Below, in pieces: positions 10,946 to 23,092 of a DNA stretch of 64,000 bases (position 1 is its first letter; the number at the start of each line of letters is the position of its first letter). A program made the translations under genes and the position numbers. Source of the DNA: Tipula vernalis (taxonomy: Eukaryota > Arthropoda > Insecta > Diptera > Tipulidae); contig OY282560.1 of NCBI GenBank assembly GCA_958295665.1, positions 271,920,177 to 271,984,176 of the forward strand, written 5' to 3'. Below the pieces are notes generated by a model. It saw nothing but the letters and a program-made list of their open reading frames with translations, was not told the origin of the DNA and searched no databases.

Positions 10946-12821
10946 ATAATTTTTAACAATAAATAAGTAATATGGCACTCTAGTACAAATAAGAATATAA
11001 ATATCGGCAAATTTAAAAATTAACCTTAAATTGGTGTTCAAAAATAATTTATGGAAGTTCATTTAAAAAACTAAAATGTATGTGAACTTCATGTTTTATA
11101 TTACCGCATCACGATTCATTTTAACAAATATAGGAAGTAAAATACTTTTGTGCACCACATCAATGGCAACGCGAAGATATTAAGAACCATTAGACAACGG
11201 AATGCGTTAAACACGGAGAATATATCACAACTTATTTTATGAACACGGTATAGAAAAATTATATTTATTTAGCGATTTTGGCATGAATTAATACGAAATA
11301 TTTTTGGTAAAAATCGGTTTCCTGTAGTACTTATCAAGACTAATTTATACCTAATATTCTTTCAGCAAAATTTTATTTTATATTTGCACCTTAATCGATG
11401 TTGATTTATGAATAAATATGTTTTGTTATCGATATATGAAAAGAATCGAATATATGAAAAGAATGTATGGTTGACACGTTTTTTAAATGCACATTTAGAC
11501 CTCGAGACAATTTATTTAAGTTGACTCTTGCTGGCAACAAAAATAAACATGTCATTTCCATTATTAAGATTCTTAATTTATTTTAATAAACGCCCAAAAA
11601 AATTAAATTTTATGATTTGCTTGAAACTTCAGCAGAAACTTAAAAACACTCAAGAAACAAAAATATATAATACGATGCCTCTTGGGCATGTTATTATTTT
11701 AACAACCTAAGTCTGCCCAATTTAATACCAGATTTCACTTTTCGTAAGAATACAACCACATATGTACATATGTCTGTGTATGTAGACTAAATTTCTTATA
11801 CAATATGATCAAAACGATCATATTACAAAAGTTGTAAAATTATCATTAGACATGTTCTCTAATGATTTATAGTTATCATTTATTATATTAAATTAACTAT
11901 ATAATAAAATAATTATATATTTTCTCATTATATTATCACACTTAAGTATATAGTATTTTGTAAATATTATTTTATATTGTTAATATTGATCTACTTATAA
12001 TTATTACTCTTGCAGATAAGCAAATTTGATCTATGCAATGCAATTTTTCCTCTAGGCATGTTCTAAATTCACACTGATTTACAATACTCACATAACAATT
12101 ATTTATACTTTAAACCACAAATAATTTTTGATAGCTATATATTTATACGCGAGTGACACCACGTTATCAGCCAACCATTATTTCAATGCCATATTTAATT
12201 AAATGAGTATTAAAAATAATGACTATCTAAAAGGTGTTGATGAACTTTCTATACAATAAATTAATCAGAAAGCTATGAATTAGTTTAACTAAATTTAGGA
12301 TGATAATTTATAAAAAAACACATGTTTTACTGAACACACAAATAAAATATAAATTGCATTGATAAACAGAATGCACTGATAAGAAAGATAATTTTTGTTT
12401 TGGCCCACTTGTAAACTTCTAAAAAGATAACACTTTACTGCGATTACAAAATGAATTTATTTTAATATTGTATCCAAGACATTTATTATTGTTATGCAAG
12501 TACAGTGAGACGTTAAAATCTTCAACATGATTTTGGAATTTTTACCTGAAACGAAACAAGAAAAGAAAATTTACGTTAATCTAAAATTATATCACGAACT
12601 ATATTAATGTTAATGGCTAAAAATAATCTAGTACATTAGCTTGGATAAAATTTCACTTGTGCAATACTTTCTTCCTAACAACTACGATAACCTGTAATTT
12701 AAATAATCTAAATCAATTTTACAATTGCAAATTTGGCTTTTGAGAAAAAAATGTAAAATACACTTGTTTTATCATTGCATTTCAACTTTAAGGGTGGTGG
12801 AAAATGAAAAAGTATAAAACG
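10946..12821. other. AT-rich sequence, no gene seen
   Basis: No repeat or coding relic was recognised over about 1.9 kb. Base composition is extreme (TATATAA-type) around 11880-12000. Confidence 0.35.
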
Positions 12822-13190
12822 GGCCACACGCGACACGATTAATCGTACAACAAGTCAAAGTTGTATCGCGTATATGGGGCTAATACAAAACCTTCAGTAC
12901 GAAACGGTCGTATAATTCGGTAGTTTGACATGCTAAAAATGTAGTGTACAACTTGCCCTACTACACGCAGAAAGCTTTGATCGATTGTGTTTACTCATCA
13001 ACTTATTGATACAATTTGTCAAGTGCAACCTTTTAGCATGATCACACGTACGTACTTCAAGTTGTAAAACAAATCGTTTTTATAATTGGATAGACAAACC
13101 GTACCTGTCTGTGGGCAAAACTGTCTACGATTTATCTGTCCAATTACCTTTACAACTTGTAATATGATCAATTGTATCGTCTGTGAACCG
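12822..13190. mobile_element. Possible MITE with diverged TIRs
   Basis: The left end (GGGCCACACGCGACACGATT) and the reverse complement of the right end (CGGTTCACAGACGATACAAT) resemble each other, and both lead into an ACAAGT...GTTGTA segment. The region is GC-richer than its flanks. The ends are not exact and no clear target duplication was found. Confidence 0.3.
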
Positions 13191-13290
13191 TTCTCTACTT
13201 AAAATTAACGTTCTCTACTTAATATTTAAACTTAAAATACTTTATGTTTGACACACGTCGGAAATATGTACATAGTTATAGTATTTTATA

Positions 13291-13315
13291 GGGAGGGGGT
13301 GGGTGGGGGAGGGGA
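13291..13315 (+). other. G-rich tract with quadruplex potential
   Basis: Runs of 3, 5, 3, 5 and 4 G separated by single A or T bases lie in otherwise AT-rich DNA. This satisfies the usual G3+N1-7 pattern for an intramolecular G-quadruplex. No gene adjoins it. Confidence 0.7.
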
Positions 13316-13883
13316 GTACTTTTTCAAATGTTTCGCACCACTAAAATTATATTATTTATTTAAATCTAGTAGTTTAGATGTTTATTTTGGTTTTCCAAGA
13401 TAGCTTTGATAATTACAAAGCAGTGTGAACAGTGTTTTACTACAACATGTCAACTTTTTAGTTTAATGCTAAATATTGTAGTAACTTTGCTAAATATCTT
13501 GAAACAAGAAAGTCGAACAAAGAAATATTACAAATAAATGATGTTCAATTCTTTACGTATAATACATTAATGCTTAAAAAATATAGATTCCTATTAAAAA
13601 AACTAGTTTGACCTTGAAATAACCTTTAAGAAAACCCACTAGAAAAAAAATAAATAAAATTATCCTGCTTCTCCTTCAAAACCGTACGACTTTTACATGG
13701 AACCCATTTTTCAAAAACGCTTGATTTTCGAGATAATTCGGGCTGAAACATTTCAAATGAACATAAGGTATAAACTTGGTGACGCTTTTCCTTGACAAAT
13801 ACTTGAGTGTTGCGCGCCACTATTTTCAGAGTAAACTATACGTATATAGTACTATTCACACACACAATTTTATCTAAATCGGT
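13316..13883. other. Sequence without recognised gene
   Basis: Nothing was identified. The minus-strand open frame at 13626-13820 lacks recognisable motifs. Confidence 0.35.
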
Positions 13884-14180
13884 GAATTTCATGAAGACGA
13901 AAAAATTGTAAGAGAATTTATATGTATTAGTATGATTCGCTAGTACATAATGCACAGCACATTCTGTATATATAGAATGTAAATTGTGGTATAATCAGTC
14001 CAGTCGCCGCGGCCTGATGAGAAGATTGATTTTTTCATAATCATAAGCTCATCAGTTCGAAACTGGATTGAATTCTCTTACAATCTTCGGAACGTATTAA
14101 AATCATATAAATTAAAAAATCAAATAAATAGAATTCGGTCTATTAGTCAATTTCGTTGAATGATTGTTCGTAAATAATAA
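13884..14180 (+). repeat. Family A unit, first half of a split dimer
   Basis: It matches the family A unit from GTGAATTTCATGAAGACGAA through the hammerhead to GTTCGTAAATA and then stops. The missing continuation (ACTAATATACTTCTCGTGTT) begins at 17165. The two pieces are one tandem repeat array split by the hAT-like element between them. Confidence 0.85.
13995..14071 (+). ncRNA. Hammerhead ribozyme motif, family A copy 2
   Basis: Stem III is 13995-14004 with 14062-14071. GUC is 14003-14005, stem I GCCGCGGC is 14006-14013, CUGAUGA is 14014-14020, stem II is GAA/UUC and GAAAC is 14059-14063. All core bases are intact. CTGATGAG and CTCATCAG inside the motif could instead pair with each other, a competing fold. 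Confidence 0.75.
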
Positions 14181-17164
14181 CGGTTTTTTCGGGTTTTTTA
14201 GGTGGGTATTTTGTGGTTTTTTATTCAAGTGTTAAAATTCAATTACAAAATTAACTTTTTTTCACCCATTTGTATGTTGGTTTTATATTGTAAAGACAAG
14301 GATGATTCTATTTGTTTACATTTTTTTATATTAGGATTTAATGGTTTGAGTGTAGTTGTTGAAAATGGAAAGGTTTTCTTTTTTCAATTTTTTTTAAAAT
14401 CTAGAGATATTTTCTTCTATGATTTTAAAACCAAACCTATGAAACATATTAAACATGCAAATTAACAAAAATTGTATTACAATTTTCATTAATAAACTTA
14501 TAAATCAAAACTTCCAATTTTACATTGGTTCTTATGGGAAACAGAAAAATGTTCACCTCTTTTGTACATAGAAAGCTTGTATTTCTACTTTACGGCTATG
14601 AGATATGTATGTTAAGATGGCTATGCAAGAAGAAACCAATATGTAATCAGAAACAAGTTTATTAATTATATTATAAAACTTTTCAGTTTGATTTTGCACG
14701 ATAAAACACGATTGCATAGGAATCAGGAATATTTTAAATATCGAAACAATATTTGTGCCTGTTCACACAGTATGTAGTTAAAAGTTACAACATCATCTTC
14801 TCTTTTCTGGCTTATAAGCTATGGTAGAGGAAAAACTATTTGTGTTTCATTTATATACCATATATGCTCCTTCCGTTTTCTAGTGTTAGTTCAATTTTAT
14901 AGAAATCATGTTTAATCGTGTCTTGAAACGGAAAATACTCCAATCATTATTAAAGTGAATTTTAGTGAGGAATGTTGTGAGTTTATTGAATCGTTTATTT
15001 TAAAACTAAATAAAACTAATGAAGTATGTACATCTATTTAAAACAAATAAATATTTAGTAGTAAAATGCAGGATTGAATTTTGAAATATTTCCCATAGAA
15101 ATATAGAATGCCTCGAGGAAGTGGACGTAAAAATGCTGCTGAGTGGAATAACGTAGTCCTATCGAAAATTCTACAAAAGTAAAGTGTAAGCACTGTGATC
15201 GTGAAATTAGCAACAAAGTAGAGCGCATATAAGAGCACATTTATTAAATTGTAACAAAAAAGTTACAACATGCGATAGTGATACGGATACTGATACTGGC
15301 ATTTCAATTGAAAATACGTCTCTTACTGCCACTAGAAGCCATCAGCAGAAGAAACAAAAAATCAAACATGGGACTCAATCATCTATGATAGAATTTTCAG
15401 TTAAAACTACTTTAAATCAAAAAGAAAAATTGGACAAAATTATGGCAAATTTTTTTTTCGCGAATAACATTGCTTTTAACGTGGCTGATAACAAATATTT
15501 TAAAGAAATGATAGAATCTCTACGACGTGGATATTCTGCCCCTAGCAGAAAACAACTAGCTGATAAGCACCTTCTTGAAATTGATGAAGAAATAACCGAT
15601 CATTTAATAACTGAATTGAAGGATTTCAGTTTGACACTAATTTTAGATGGATGGACGAACACTTCAATTGATCCACTTATCGCGTGTTCAGTCCATACCG
15701 GTTGTAATAGTTTTTTAATAAGTGCAGAGGACACCGGGTCCGAAAAAAAACTGCTGAATATTGTGTTGCTGTGGCAGAAAAATAAATTTACTTCATAAAA
15801 ACTAAATACAATAAAGAAATGTTCGCCTGTTGCACGGATAACGAAAACAAGATGAAAAAAATGAAGGATATTTTAGAGGAACGCCATGGGATTTTTTCTT
15901 ATCACACATGATCAGTCTTCTATACAAAGATATAATTCCAGTAGAAGTCACCAAACAAATAATAGTGTACAGAAATACTTTAGAAATCACAACCAGCCAC
16001 ATGGATGGTTAAAAGAAAAACATGGAGTTATGCCTAAACTGCCAAATGATGTAAGGTGGAATTCTTATGATGATTGCTTAACAACATTTATTGCTAATTT
16101 TCACCTCTATTCACAAATAAGATCAGATCATGTAAATGAATTTCATAACGATATCAACAAAATTTTTAATAATGTACAATTGTACAGCGAGGCCTTAAAT
16201 CTTCAACAAATGTTATCTCAAATAAAAATAGCATTAGATGGTCTGCAATGTGATTCCACTTCAATTGCCACAGCTGTCGAAATCTGGTATAATTTGCTGA
16301 ATAACGAGATCTTATTAACAAAAAGGCCTTTAATTGAAAAACGAATGAAAAGTGTATTCACTCCGGCTCACTATTTGGCAAACATGATGCATCCAAAATA
16401 TATGGGCAAACTGCTTAATGAAGAAGCAGAGAGCGCAGCAGAAGACTGGATAAGCCAAAAACACCCTACCTTTTTGGCACACTGTTTGGCATTTAAAATT
16501 AACGATGGAGAATACTTCCCAGAATCTATGTTCAAACCGGAGGTGCTCGAAAAATTAAACGAAAAAAAATGGGGGAAAATATTACACGTCAAAAACGAAA
16601 AATCTTCAAAGTTGCCTGAAAATTTTTGAAATTTTTTTGTATCACTAATGAACTGCCCAGCAAGCTCGGCTTCAATTGAAAGAATTTTCTCAACCTACGG
16701 TTTAATTTGGAATAAACTGAGAAACCGACTTGGTTTCGAAAAGGTTTTATCTCTAGTCAAAATTTATCGGCACTTAAGATCAGAACTACAAGATTGGTAA
16801 ATTCCAAAGTTATTAATTTGAATTTATTTTTATTTTTTATTATTTAGTGAATTATTTATATTGTACTGATCAATTTTGTTCTTAATTTGTCATATCTGTG
16901 ATATGTATTTGTTCCTTATCTATATATTAGTTACCTTATTATTAAGTCTACAATTTAATAAATGAATTTTTGAAACACTTATCCTCTTTAAGTTCTAGGG
17001 AATGAATTTTATAAAATCATAAGTTAAAAATATGTAATTGAATTTGTTTATTAGAAAAAAAAAATTAAACAAAAAATATACATTTTTTTAAGCAGTATTA
17101 TTACCCCCAAAAAAACCCACCCGGGTTTTTTTTTAAAGTATTACCCAGTGGGGAGCCAACCCTG
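14181..17164 (+). mobile_element. hAT transposon relic (hAT-1) inside a family A array
   Basis: The insert interrupts the family A unit between 14180 and 17165. Its right end, read inward on the minus strand, is CAGGGTTGGCTCCCCACTGG, a typical hAT terminus, followed by a CCCGGGTGGG subterminal box. The left end begins in a similar GGGTTTTTTAGGTGGG stretch but lacks the terminal CAGGG, so it appears truncated. Target duplication is not clean. A BED-finger transposase pseudogene lies inside. Confidence 0.75.
15108..16800 (+). pseudogene. hAT family BED-finger transposase, broken
   Basis: The start MPRGSGRKNAAEWNN at 15108 leads, after a frameshift near 15182, to VKCKHCDREISNKV and a HLLNC tail: a BED zinc finger. 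The frame at 15385-15798 contains the ILDGWTNTS tract of the hAT catalytic core (DUF659-like). A rearranged segment follows, then 15886-16629 reads RWNSYDDCLTTF and the helical core. After a stop, 16650-16800 gives the C-terminal dimerisation region with SSASIERIFSTYG and RLGFEKVLSLV. The protein would catalyse cut-and-paste transposition. This copy has several frameshifts, at least one internal deletion and premature stops, so it is inactive. Confidence 0.85.
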
Positions 17165-17540
17165 ACTAATATACTTCTCGTGTTAATAAAAACACATTTA
17201 AAATGGTCTAATCACCGGTAGCATATTAGAAATTACATGAATTAATTAACATTCAACAAAAAATTAATAAAGTAAAATTAGCGTACACAGAAATAGAGCT
17301 GTGTGAATGTCGTGAAGAAGAAAAAATTGTAAGAGAATTTATCTGTATTAGTATGATTCGCTAGTACATAATGCACAGCACATTCTGTATATATAGAATT
17401 TAAATTGTGGTACAATCAGTCCAGTCGCCGTGGCCTGATGAGAAGATTGAGTTTTTCATAATCATAAGCTCATCAGTTCGAAACTGGATTGAATTCTCTT
17501 ACAATCTTCGGAACGTATTAAAATCATATAAATGAAAAAA
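17165..17540 (+). repeat. Family A unit, second half of the split dimer
   Basis: The unit resumes with ACTAATATACTTCTCGTGTT and runs through the hammerhead to AATCATATAAATGAAAAA. Cleavage sites at 14005 and 17426 lie 3421 bp apart; subtracting the insert leaves about 440 bp, the unit period of the first array. Confidence 0.85.
17416..17492 (+). ncRNA. Hammerhead ribozyme motif, family A copy 3
   Basis: Stem III is 17416-17425 with 17483-17492. GUC is 17424-17426, stem I is GCCGTGGC at 17427-17434, CUGAUGA is 17435-17441 and GAAAC is 17480-17484. The only stem I change from the other copies falls in the 2-nt loop (GC to GU), leaving the 3-bp stem intact. Confidence 0.75.
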
Positions 17541-17904
17541 TAAAAACTATTAAATTACCAAATTTACAAGTAATTTGGGCCCTCTTTTCATTGTATTGCC
17601 AGTTTGAGACTATCTTTTTAAGGCATGCGCCATTTAAATAATAAGAAACGTATTCTTTTAATTTTAAAAACGATTGGGGGTTTTTAAAGCAGGATTATGA
17701 AAAAATGGAATTTAAAAAGTGGGATTTTTTTGGGCGCGATTTTAATTAACGGGATTTTAAAATGCCCGATATCGTCGTTACGATCCCTTTGTAACCATCA
17801 CTATTTTCGATATCCGATTTTTGTGTGTATCATCTTTAAACACGGGATACATCTTTAAATCAAGGGAAAATTGCATCAATTGTGTAACAACTATCTGATT
17901 TGGT
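17541..17904. other. Sequence with GGGATTTT-like words, no gene
   Basis: Words such as GGGATTTT and CGGGATTTTAA occur irregularly from about 17690. They probably are degenerate outliers of the minisatellite that follows. Confidence 0.4.
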
Positions 17905-18078
17905 ATCTTTGGGATTTAGTATTCTCGGGATTTTTTATCCTCGGGATTTTCTAACCTCGGGATTTTGTATACCCTCGGGATTTTGTACCATCACGATTTT
18001 GTATCCTCGTGATTTTGTACTCTCGGGATTTTTTGAAATCCTCGGGATTTTTTACCCTCGGGATTTTGTCTCTCTCCC
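17905..18078 (+). repeat. Minisatellite of CTCGGGATTTTGTATC-type units
   Basis: About nine imperfect units of 15-20 bp built on CTCGGGATTTT plus a variable spacer. The unit core is conserved while spacers vary, so slippage alone is an incomplete explanation. Open frames on both strands here result from the periodicity. Confidence 0.85.
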
Positions 18079-19390
18079 TATTATTAGGCCTATAAATAAG
18101 AGCATTGGGCGAAAACGATACACACAATTTATACCATAAAATAAAATTAATATTTGGAACTTTTTTGAAAATTAACACAGTCGAGTTGGTGACAATCACA
18201 AATTGGTTGAAAACTAACTTCGGCTTTCCTAATTACACTTTTCTTAATTAGACGCTTATAGAAAGGTATAATGAGTTTAATTATAATAAAATGATTGTAC
18301 CAAGTAGAATTAACCCAGTGTAATTTTCGTCGTGAAATAGATCTATGTGGAACTGTTATAGTTTGGAAATTGTCTACGAATAGTTTTTCGAAGTTTACAT
18401 ACTAGGACTGAACTCGAAAAATTCTCAAAACCAATGTTATCAAATTCAAGTGTGTCAATAGTATTAAAAAGGTCAAATGTAGGATGCATGGGTTATTCTT
18501 AAACCGATTTGCATCTGGTTATCTCAAGATGTACCATTAAATAGTTTGATATAAAATTTTATTGTTCTTAAATAAATATCCAAAACTCCACAAAATGTAA
18601 AATTCAGAATAAAAATGGATAAAATAAGTTAATCGTTTAATGTTCCGTTTTTATTTCCAAACGTAGCATTTGGAATATCAATAGAGTATAATATTATATT
18701 CAGAACTTTATAAGATCCCCAATTTGAAAAATTCTTTTCGGAGCAAAGGAATTTTGTTAAATTTATTGCCTCTAGACTTTTTAATCAAAATTCGAAACTC
18801 GAGTCACGAACTAAGTACGGACCGTCATTGGCAGTACTTAGTGTGAACAAAGAAATAAATATTGGAAATTTTGCTTAGTCGAACCGAAGCTGTAAGCAAT
18901 TATAATATTTATGTGGCTATTTCACAATTTTAAAAAGGATTTTACGTATAACACAAACTAATAAACAAATTTAAATACTTCGATGTTTATATTGCATAAG
19001 TATATTTCCTTAATGTGAAGTAATAATTTTTAATCTATTTCGATGTTTGAAAACATCTTCATCAATTGATGAATACTTATTAATTTAAATTTGTTTTATA
19101 TCTAAAAATTTCGCAACTGTTTTTGTATACACATGATTGTCGTCTCTATTCCAAACAAGTCGTGTTCGGAAACGTTAACGAACGCTAACGTCTATAAATA
19201 TCGTCCGCTTATTCCGATAATCTGATTATTTTCCTTAAGATTTCACTGGGGATTTGTCAACTACAAATCAAGAAAGGATACTAATGAAACTATGGTGAAA
19301 CGTTTATTGTTTACCAGCAACCTGATTCTCTAAAAAATACGATAATGTGTAAATGAGTAAAGCGACCGTTTACACATTATCACACTATTT
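18079..19390. other. AT-rich sequence; one short hairpin
   Basis: No gene was recognised. GATAATGTGTAAA at 19341-19353 pairs exactly with 19369-19381 around a 15-nt loop, immediately before the coding-like island at 19391. Confidence 0.5.
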
Positions 19391-19678
19391 ATGATAAGTT
19401 GTAAATATTCAAGTAAAATTTCTGTCAAAAGTTTACCCCAGTTTATTATCTTAGAAAAGTATTTTGTGTGTACGTTTTCGAGTACATTGGTACAAAATAC
19501 GAAAAAAAAAGTTATCGATGTTGTGGAACCGATGTGTAGCTCCATTGATATGCCGAAGCATGGGATAAATATCAAAGCGCGAGATACGAAATTGATTACA
19601 AGCATTTTAGGCGATGACATAACAAAGCAAGATAAAATGCTGGGAGCAAATAATAAAGTAAAAACTCGATATAACTAA
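19391..19678 (+). CDS. Coding-like ORF, 95 aa, not recognised
   Basis: The frame starts MISCKYSSKISVKSLPQFII and contains VIDVVEPMCSSIDMPKHGIN followed by a charged tail rich in Lys, Asp and Asn. Codon use is more balanced and GC higher than in the flanks, which suggests past or present coding. No domain, signal peptide or transmembrane segment was recognised. It could be an exon, a retrocopy fragment or a transposon piece. No intron signals were assessed with confidence. Confidence 0.2.
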   Translation: MISCKYSSKISVKSLPQFIILEKYFVCTFSSTLVQNTKKKVIDVVEPMCSSIDMPKHGINIKARDTKLITSILGDDITKQDKMLGANNKVKTRYN

Positions 19679-19769
19679 CAATTACCGCAGAACTCATTTA
19701 AAGCACAATTTTAAATCGGAATATGGTGGTAGTGATTTAGTGAACGGCTCGCGTATACCTTGTTTTTTA

Positions 19770-20042
19770 CTAGGTACTACAGTTAGCCTTTAAAATTAAG
19801 TTGGCTCTTTGAGAGTGCTTATACATAAAACCTGTTGACATTAAAATGTTTGGTAATTTTTCTACAGAAAAACTACGGGGATATTCCTTTAGAAATGCTT
19901 GTAAAAAAGTTATCTGATCTCCATCTCGTTTTTCTATCGAAAAATTAGCAAATAATGTACTGTCGGCTAGTTTCATCTCCAAATTACCAAATTTATTTAA
20001 CAAATCATTAACAAATCGAAGAAACCTATTACACAAATACAC
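19770..20042 (-). CDS. Coding-like ORF, 90 aa, not recognised
   Basis: The minus-strand frame reads MYLCNRFLRFVNDLLNKFGN and then ITFLQAFLKEYPRSFSVEKL. It has amphipathic character but no motif I can name. It lies 91 bp from the plus-strand island at 19391-19678, in opposite orientation. Treat as hypothetical; a chance open frame is quite possible. Confidence 0.15.
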   Translation of the reverse strand: MYLCNRFLRFVNDLLNKFGNLEMKLADSTLFANFSIEKRDGDQITFLQAFLKEYPRSFSVEKLPNILMSTGFMYKHSQRANLILKANCST

Positions 20043-23000
20043 AAATTTGTAAAATAGATGTCATAAAAACAAATTTGTCAACAAAGTTTACAAAGTTTAG
20101 TCAGTTTTCCGACAGGTGGTAAAGATAAAATTCCAATTTTTCACATATTTGTCAAATTTTCTCCTCTAATTAATATACAGTCCAAGAAGAAGTGTGGATT
20201 CAATATTTAAACGAGGTTCTTCCTTTGTGTTAAACTTTCCTTTAATATCAAATATTGCATGATAAATTCCATAACGAAATTATTTGCTCTACAAGTAGAA
20301 TTTTTTTGTTAAAAAAAAAAAAAAAAATTTGAAATTGACTGAGTTATTGAGATCGTGAAGTGCGAAACAAAATGTAAGATAAGGACGAATTAAATAGTCG
20401 TAAGCACACATCTCCAGACAATTCAAATGGAAAACATTACCTAAATGTAATTTCAATTACCATAAATTTCACAGTTAAAAAATTTAATAAATATCGTGGT
20501 ACATATTGAATTTGAAACTGATAATCTTTTTGACATATTCATAATTTATTTGTGTTCCAGATACCAATTTTTGCTTTGCTCTTACCTACTTTTACTTAAT
20601 TTTGTTTTACAAAATATTTAAATGACCTGAAAATATCGAATTACAGACAAGCAGAATTTTATTTTTCAAAAAATTACTTCACAGTTGGATGAGCCACAAT
20701 TTTGTATTTTATTTTATTTAGCTTGTGCATAACACATCCTTATAGTCATTCTTGTATTTAGAAACTATACAGAGTATGTACTATTTTATATACTCGTAAT
20801 ATACACAGACTCTCTCTTCCTATCTCATTGTTCCACATGTGGATATATTAAAAAATCAAATTAAAATTTTCTGTTATGAATTTGAAATAAAAATTGTCCC
20901 TATTATTCTACATTACGTATGTGTGAACATTACTTGCGAAATAGTTTTTTTTTTGCCACTGTATGTGTTTAGCGTAGAAACATAATATAGGAATTTGCAA
21001 TTTTCTAGTGTGGTTTGGTTGTGTTTATTGTTTTGTTATGTGTGGCAAAAATCTGAAAAATATTTTTTTACAAGCAGCAGGCAAAATAATCGATTCAAAA
21101 ATGATGGATGAAAATGATAAAAAAAAATAAAAAAGAAACAATAAATTAAAATCAATAAAAATATTGTGAAAATTGTTTATTTTTTATTTTCCTCTTCTGA
21201 ATTAATGGTGATCGAGTGTGAAAAATTGAAATGAAATTGAAAATTTTGGTTAAATGATTTTGTAGAATTTTGTGCACGTGTTATGCATTTTTATGTTTAC
21301 GAAATGTATCAATTTTAGTTTAGTGTATCTCGATACAGCGTAAACCAATTTCTACACCATCATGTGTTGTGATCGATTTGCGTTTCAATATGGACACAGT
21401 TATGTTTAGAGGAAATCTATATATTCAATATCTTAAAATTTATTAACAATTTAAATGTCACCAATAAAGTATTATATTTTAACCTTTCAAAAAGAACCAC
21501 CTTGTATTTGACTATTGTTTTTATGTCAACAAACCATATTTTAATTTTAAACTAACCTAATTACTTATTGTAAATTATATTTATGGAAAAGGTTTGTGCC
21601 TTAATTTTATATGTCAACATATGCTAACGTACATGCGTATTGAAATGTTATGCTTGTTCGCATAAATACAAATCGAATTACAATCAATTTATAGCTCTGT
21701 ATGTTAAATGAATTTTAAAAGCATGTCTCGAATTACATGATACATACATTTATATTTATGAGCATAACCATTTGAAAAACTATTGGCCACAATTATCTTT
21801 TAATAGGCAAACTATTCATTTTAAATATCGTTACGGGTGGGATATAAATATTTTAACCAAAATAATTCCTAAATGATTGATTCATTAGTGACATGAATTT
21901 GAAGTGAGTCGATGCAATTCTGGATACCTTTTAGAGCTAAGTGATTCTATCAAATTTTCAAACTATAACTTTATAATTTAAAAAACTATTTTGGTGTACC
22001 TATTAAGAAACATACTTATCTGGAGTAAATTAGTTTCAGCAATACAATGGTCTACAAAGGTTGTATATGTCACAAGATCTATGTATGGTGCTCTTCTACA
22101 GGCGGGGACAACATTCAACGTATTTTTTGTATTTTTTTCTTGCATAATAAAACTTAATTCTTATAGTTAAATATTAGTGAAAAATGTAATCTTATTTTTG
22201 AGACGGTAACAGCGTAACGTTTTATATAACTTTTGTGTTATAAAAATAAAATAAAAACAAACAGCCTTCAATCCAATGATCAGTTGTGAACTAATTACTA
22301 ACGAGAGTGAGAAAATCGAAAATTGGTGTGAACTGTACTATATTTAAGTCAAGTTAGATAGGACAGTTTTATTTTGTTTGGCAACCGTCAAAAATGTTTA
22401 CTGTAATAAACGAGTGCTCCAATCAATAACAACTGACTCTGAATATATTGTGCATGTTAGATAACTTAGTATTTTAGTAGTTTCTTCACAAGGCTTGTTA
22501 TTCAGTTTTAGATGATTCAAATTTATCGAGTATATCCCAGTCGCATCATACTGATAGATTATATCAATCTTGTTTTGAACGGCGTGCTGCCCATTATCTT
22601 TCGATCCAACATAATCATATTACTAATTGGACAAAATAGTTTATTAGGCCTAATACTTTCCGATCTTAGTGGTAGAACAATTGAGGTAAGACAAAGCGCC
22701 CAAGGTGGATAAATATCATCCACCTATTACTATTAAGTTACTGAGTTTTTCTCAAAAAACAAACCTTAGCTTACAATTGCTTTCCGTTCATTAATATAAA
22801 AAATTTAGATTATGCCAGAATTATGATTGGGAATGTGCTAACGCCTATTATGATGTGATATTGCTAAATTTAATATTTTTATATAACGCGCTAAATAATT
22901 GTATATCGACTTCAAGTTTCCAACCAGCACTCTTATTCTATAAAAATTAAGATAATGTGTAATATGTTCTTTAAATCTATGTAAAACACATCATCCACTC

Positions 23001-23092
23001 TACCGGACTTATAAAAAGCAGATAGATTTTATAATTTTCTTGAACTATCGTCAACAGGTCAAACTAAAAATTCGTTACTGTTATTCTATTTT
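20043..23092. other. AT-rich sequence, no gene seen
   Basis: About 3 kb of low-complexity A/T-rich DNA with an A run near 20311-20327. No transposon protein or TIR pair was recognised. The plus-strand open frame at 22512-22712 is hydrophobic and unassigned. Confidence 0.35.
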
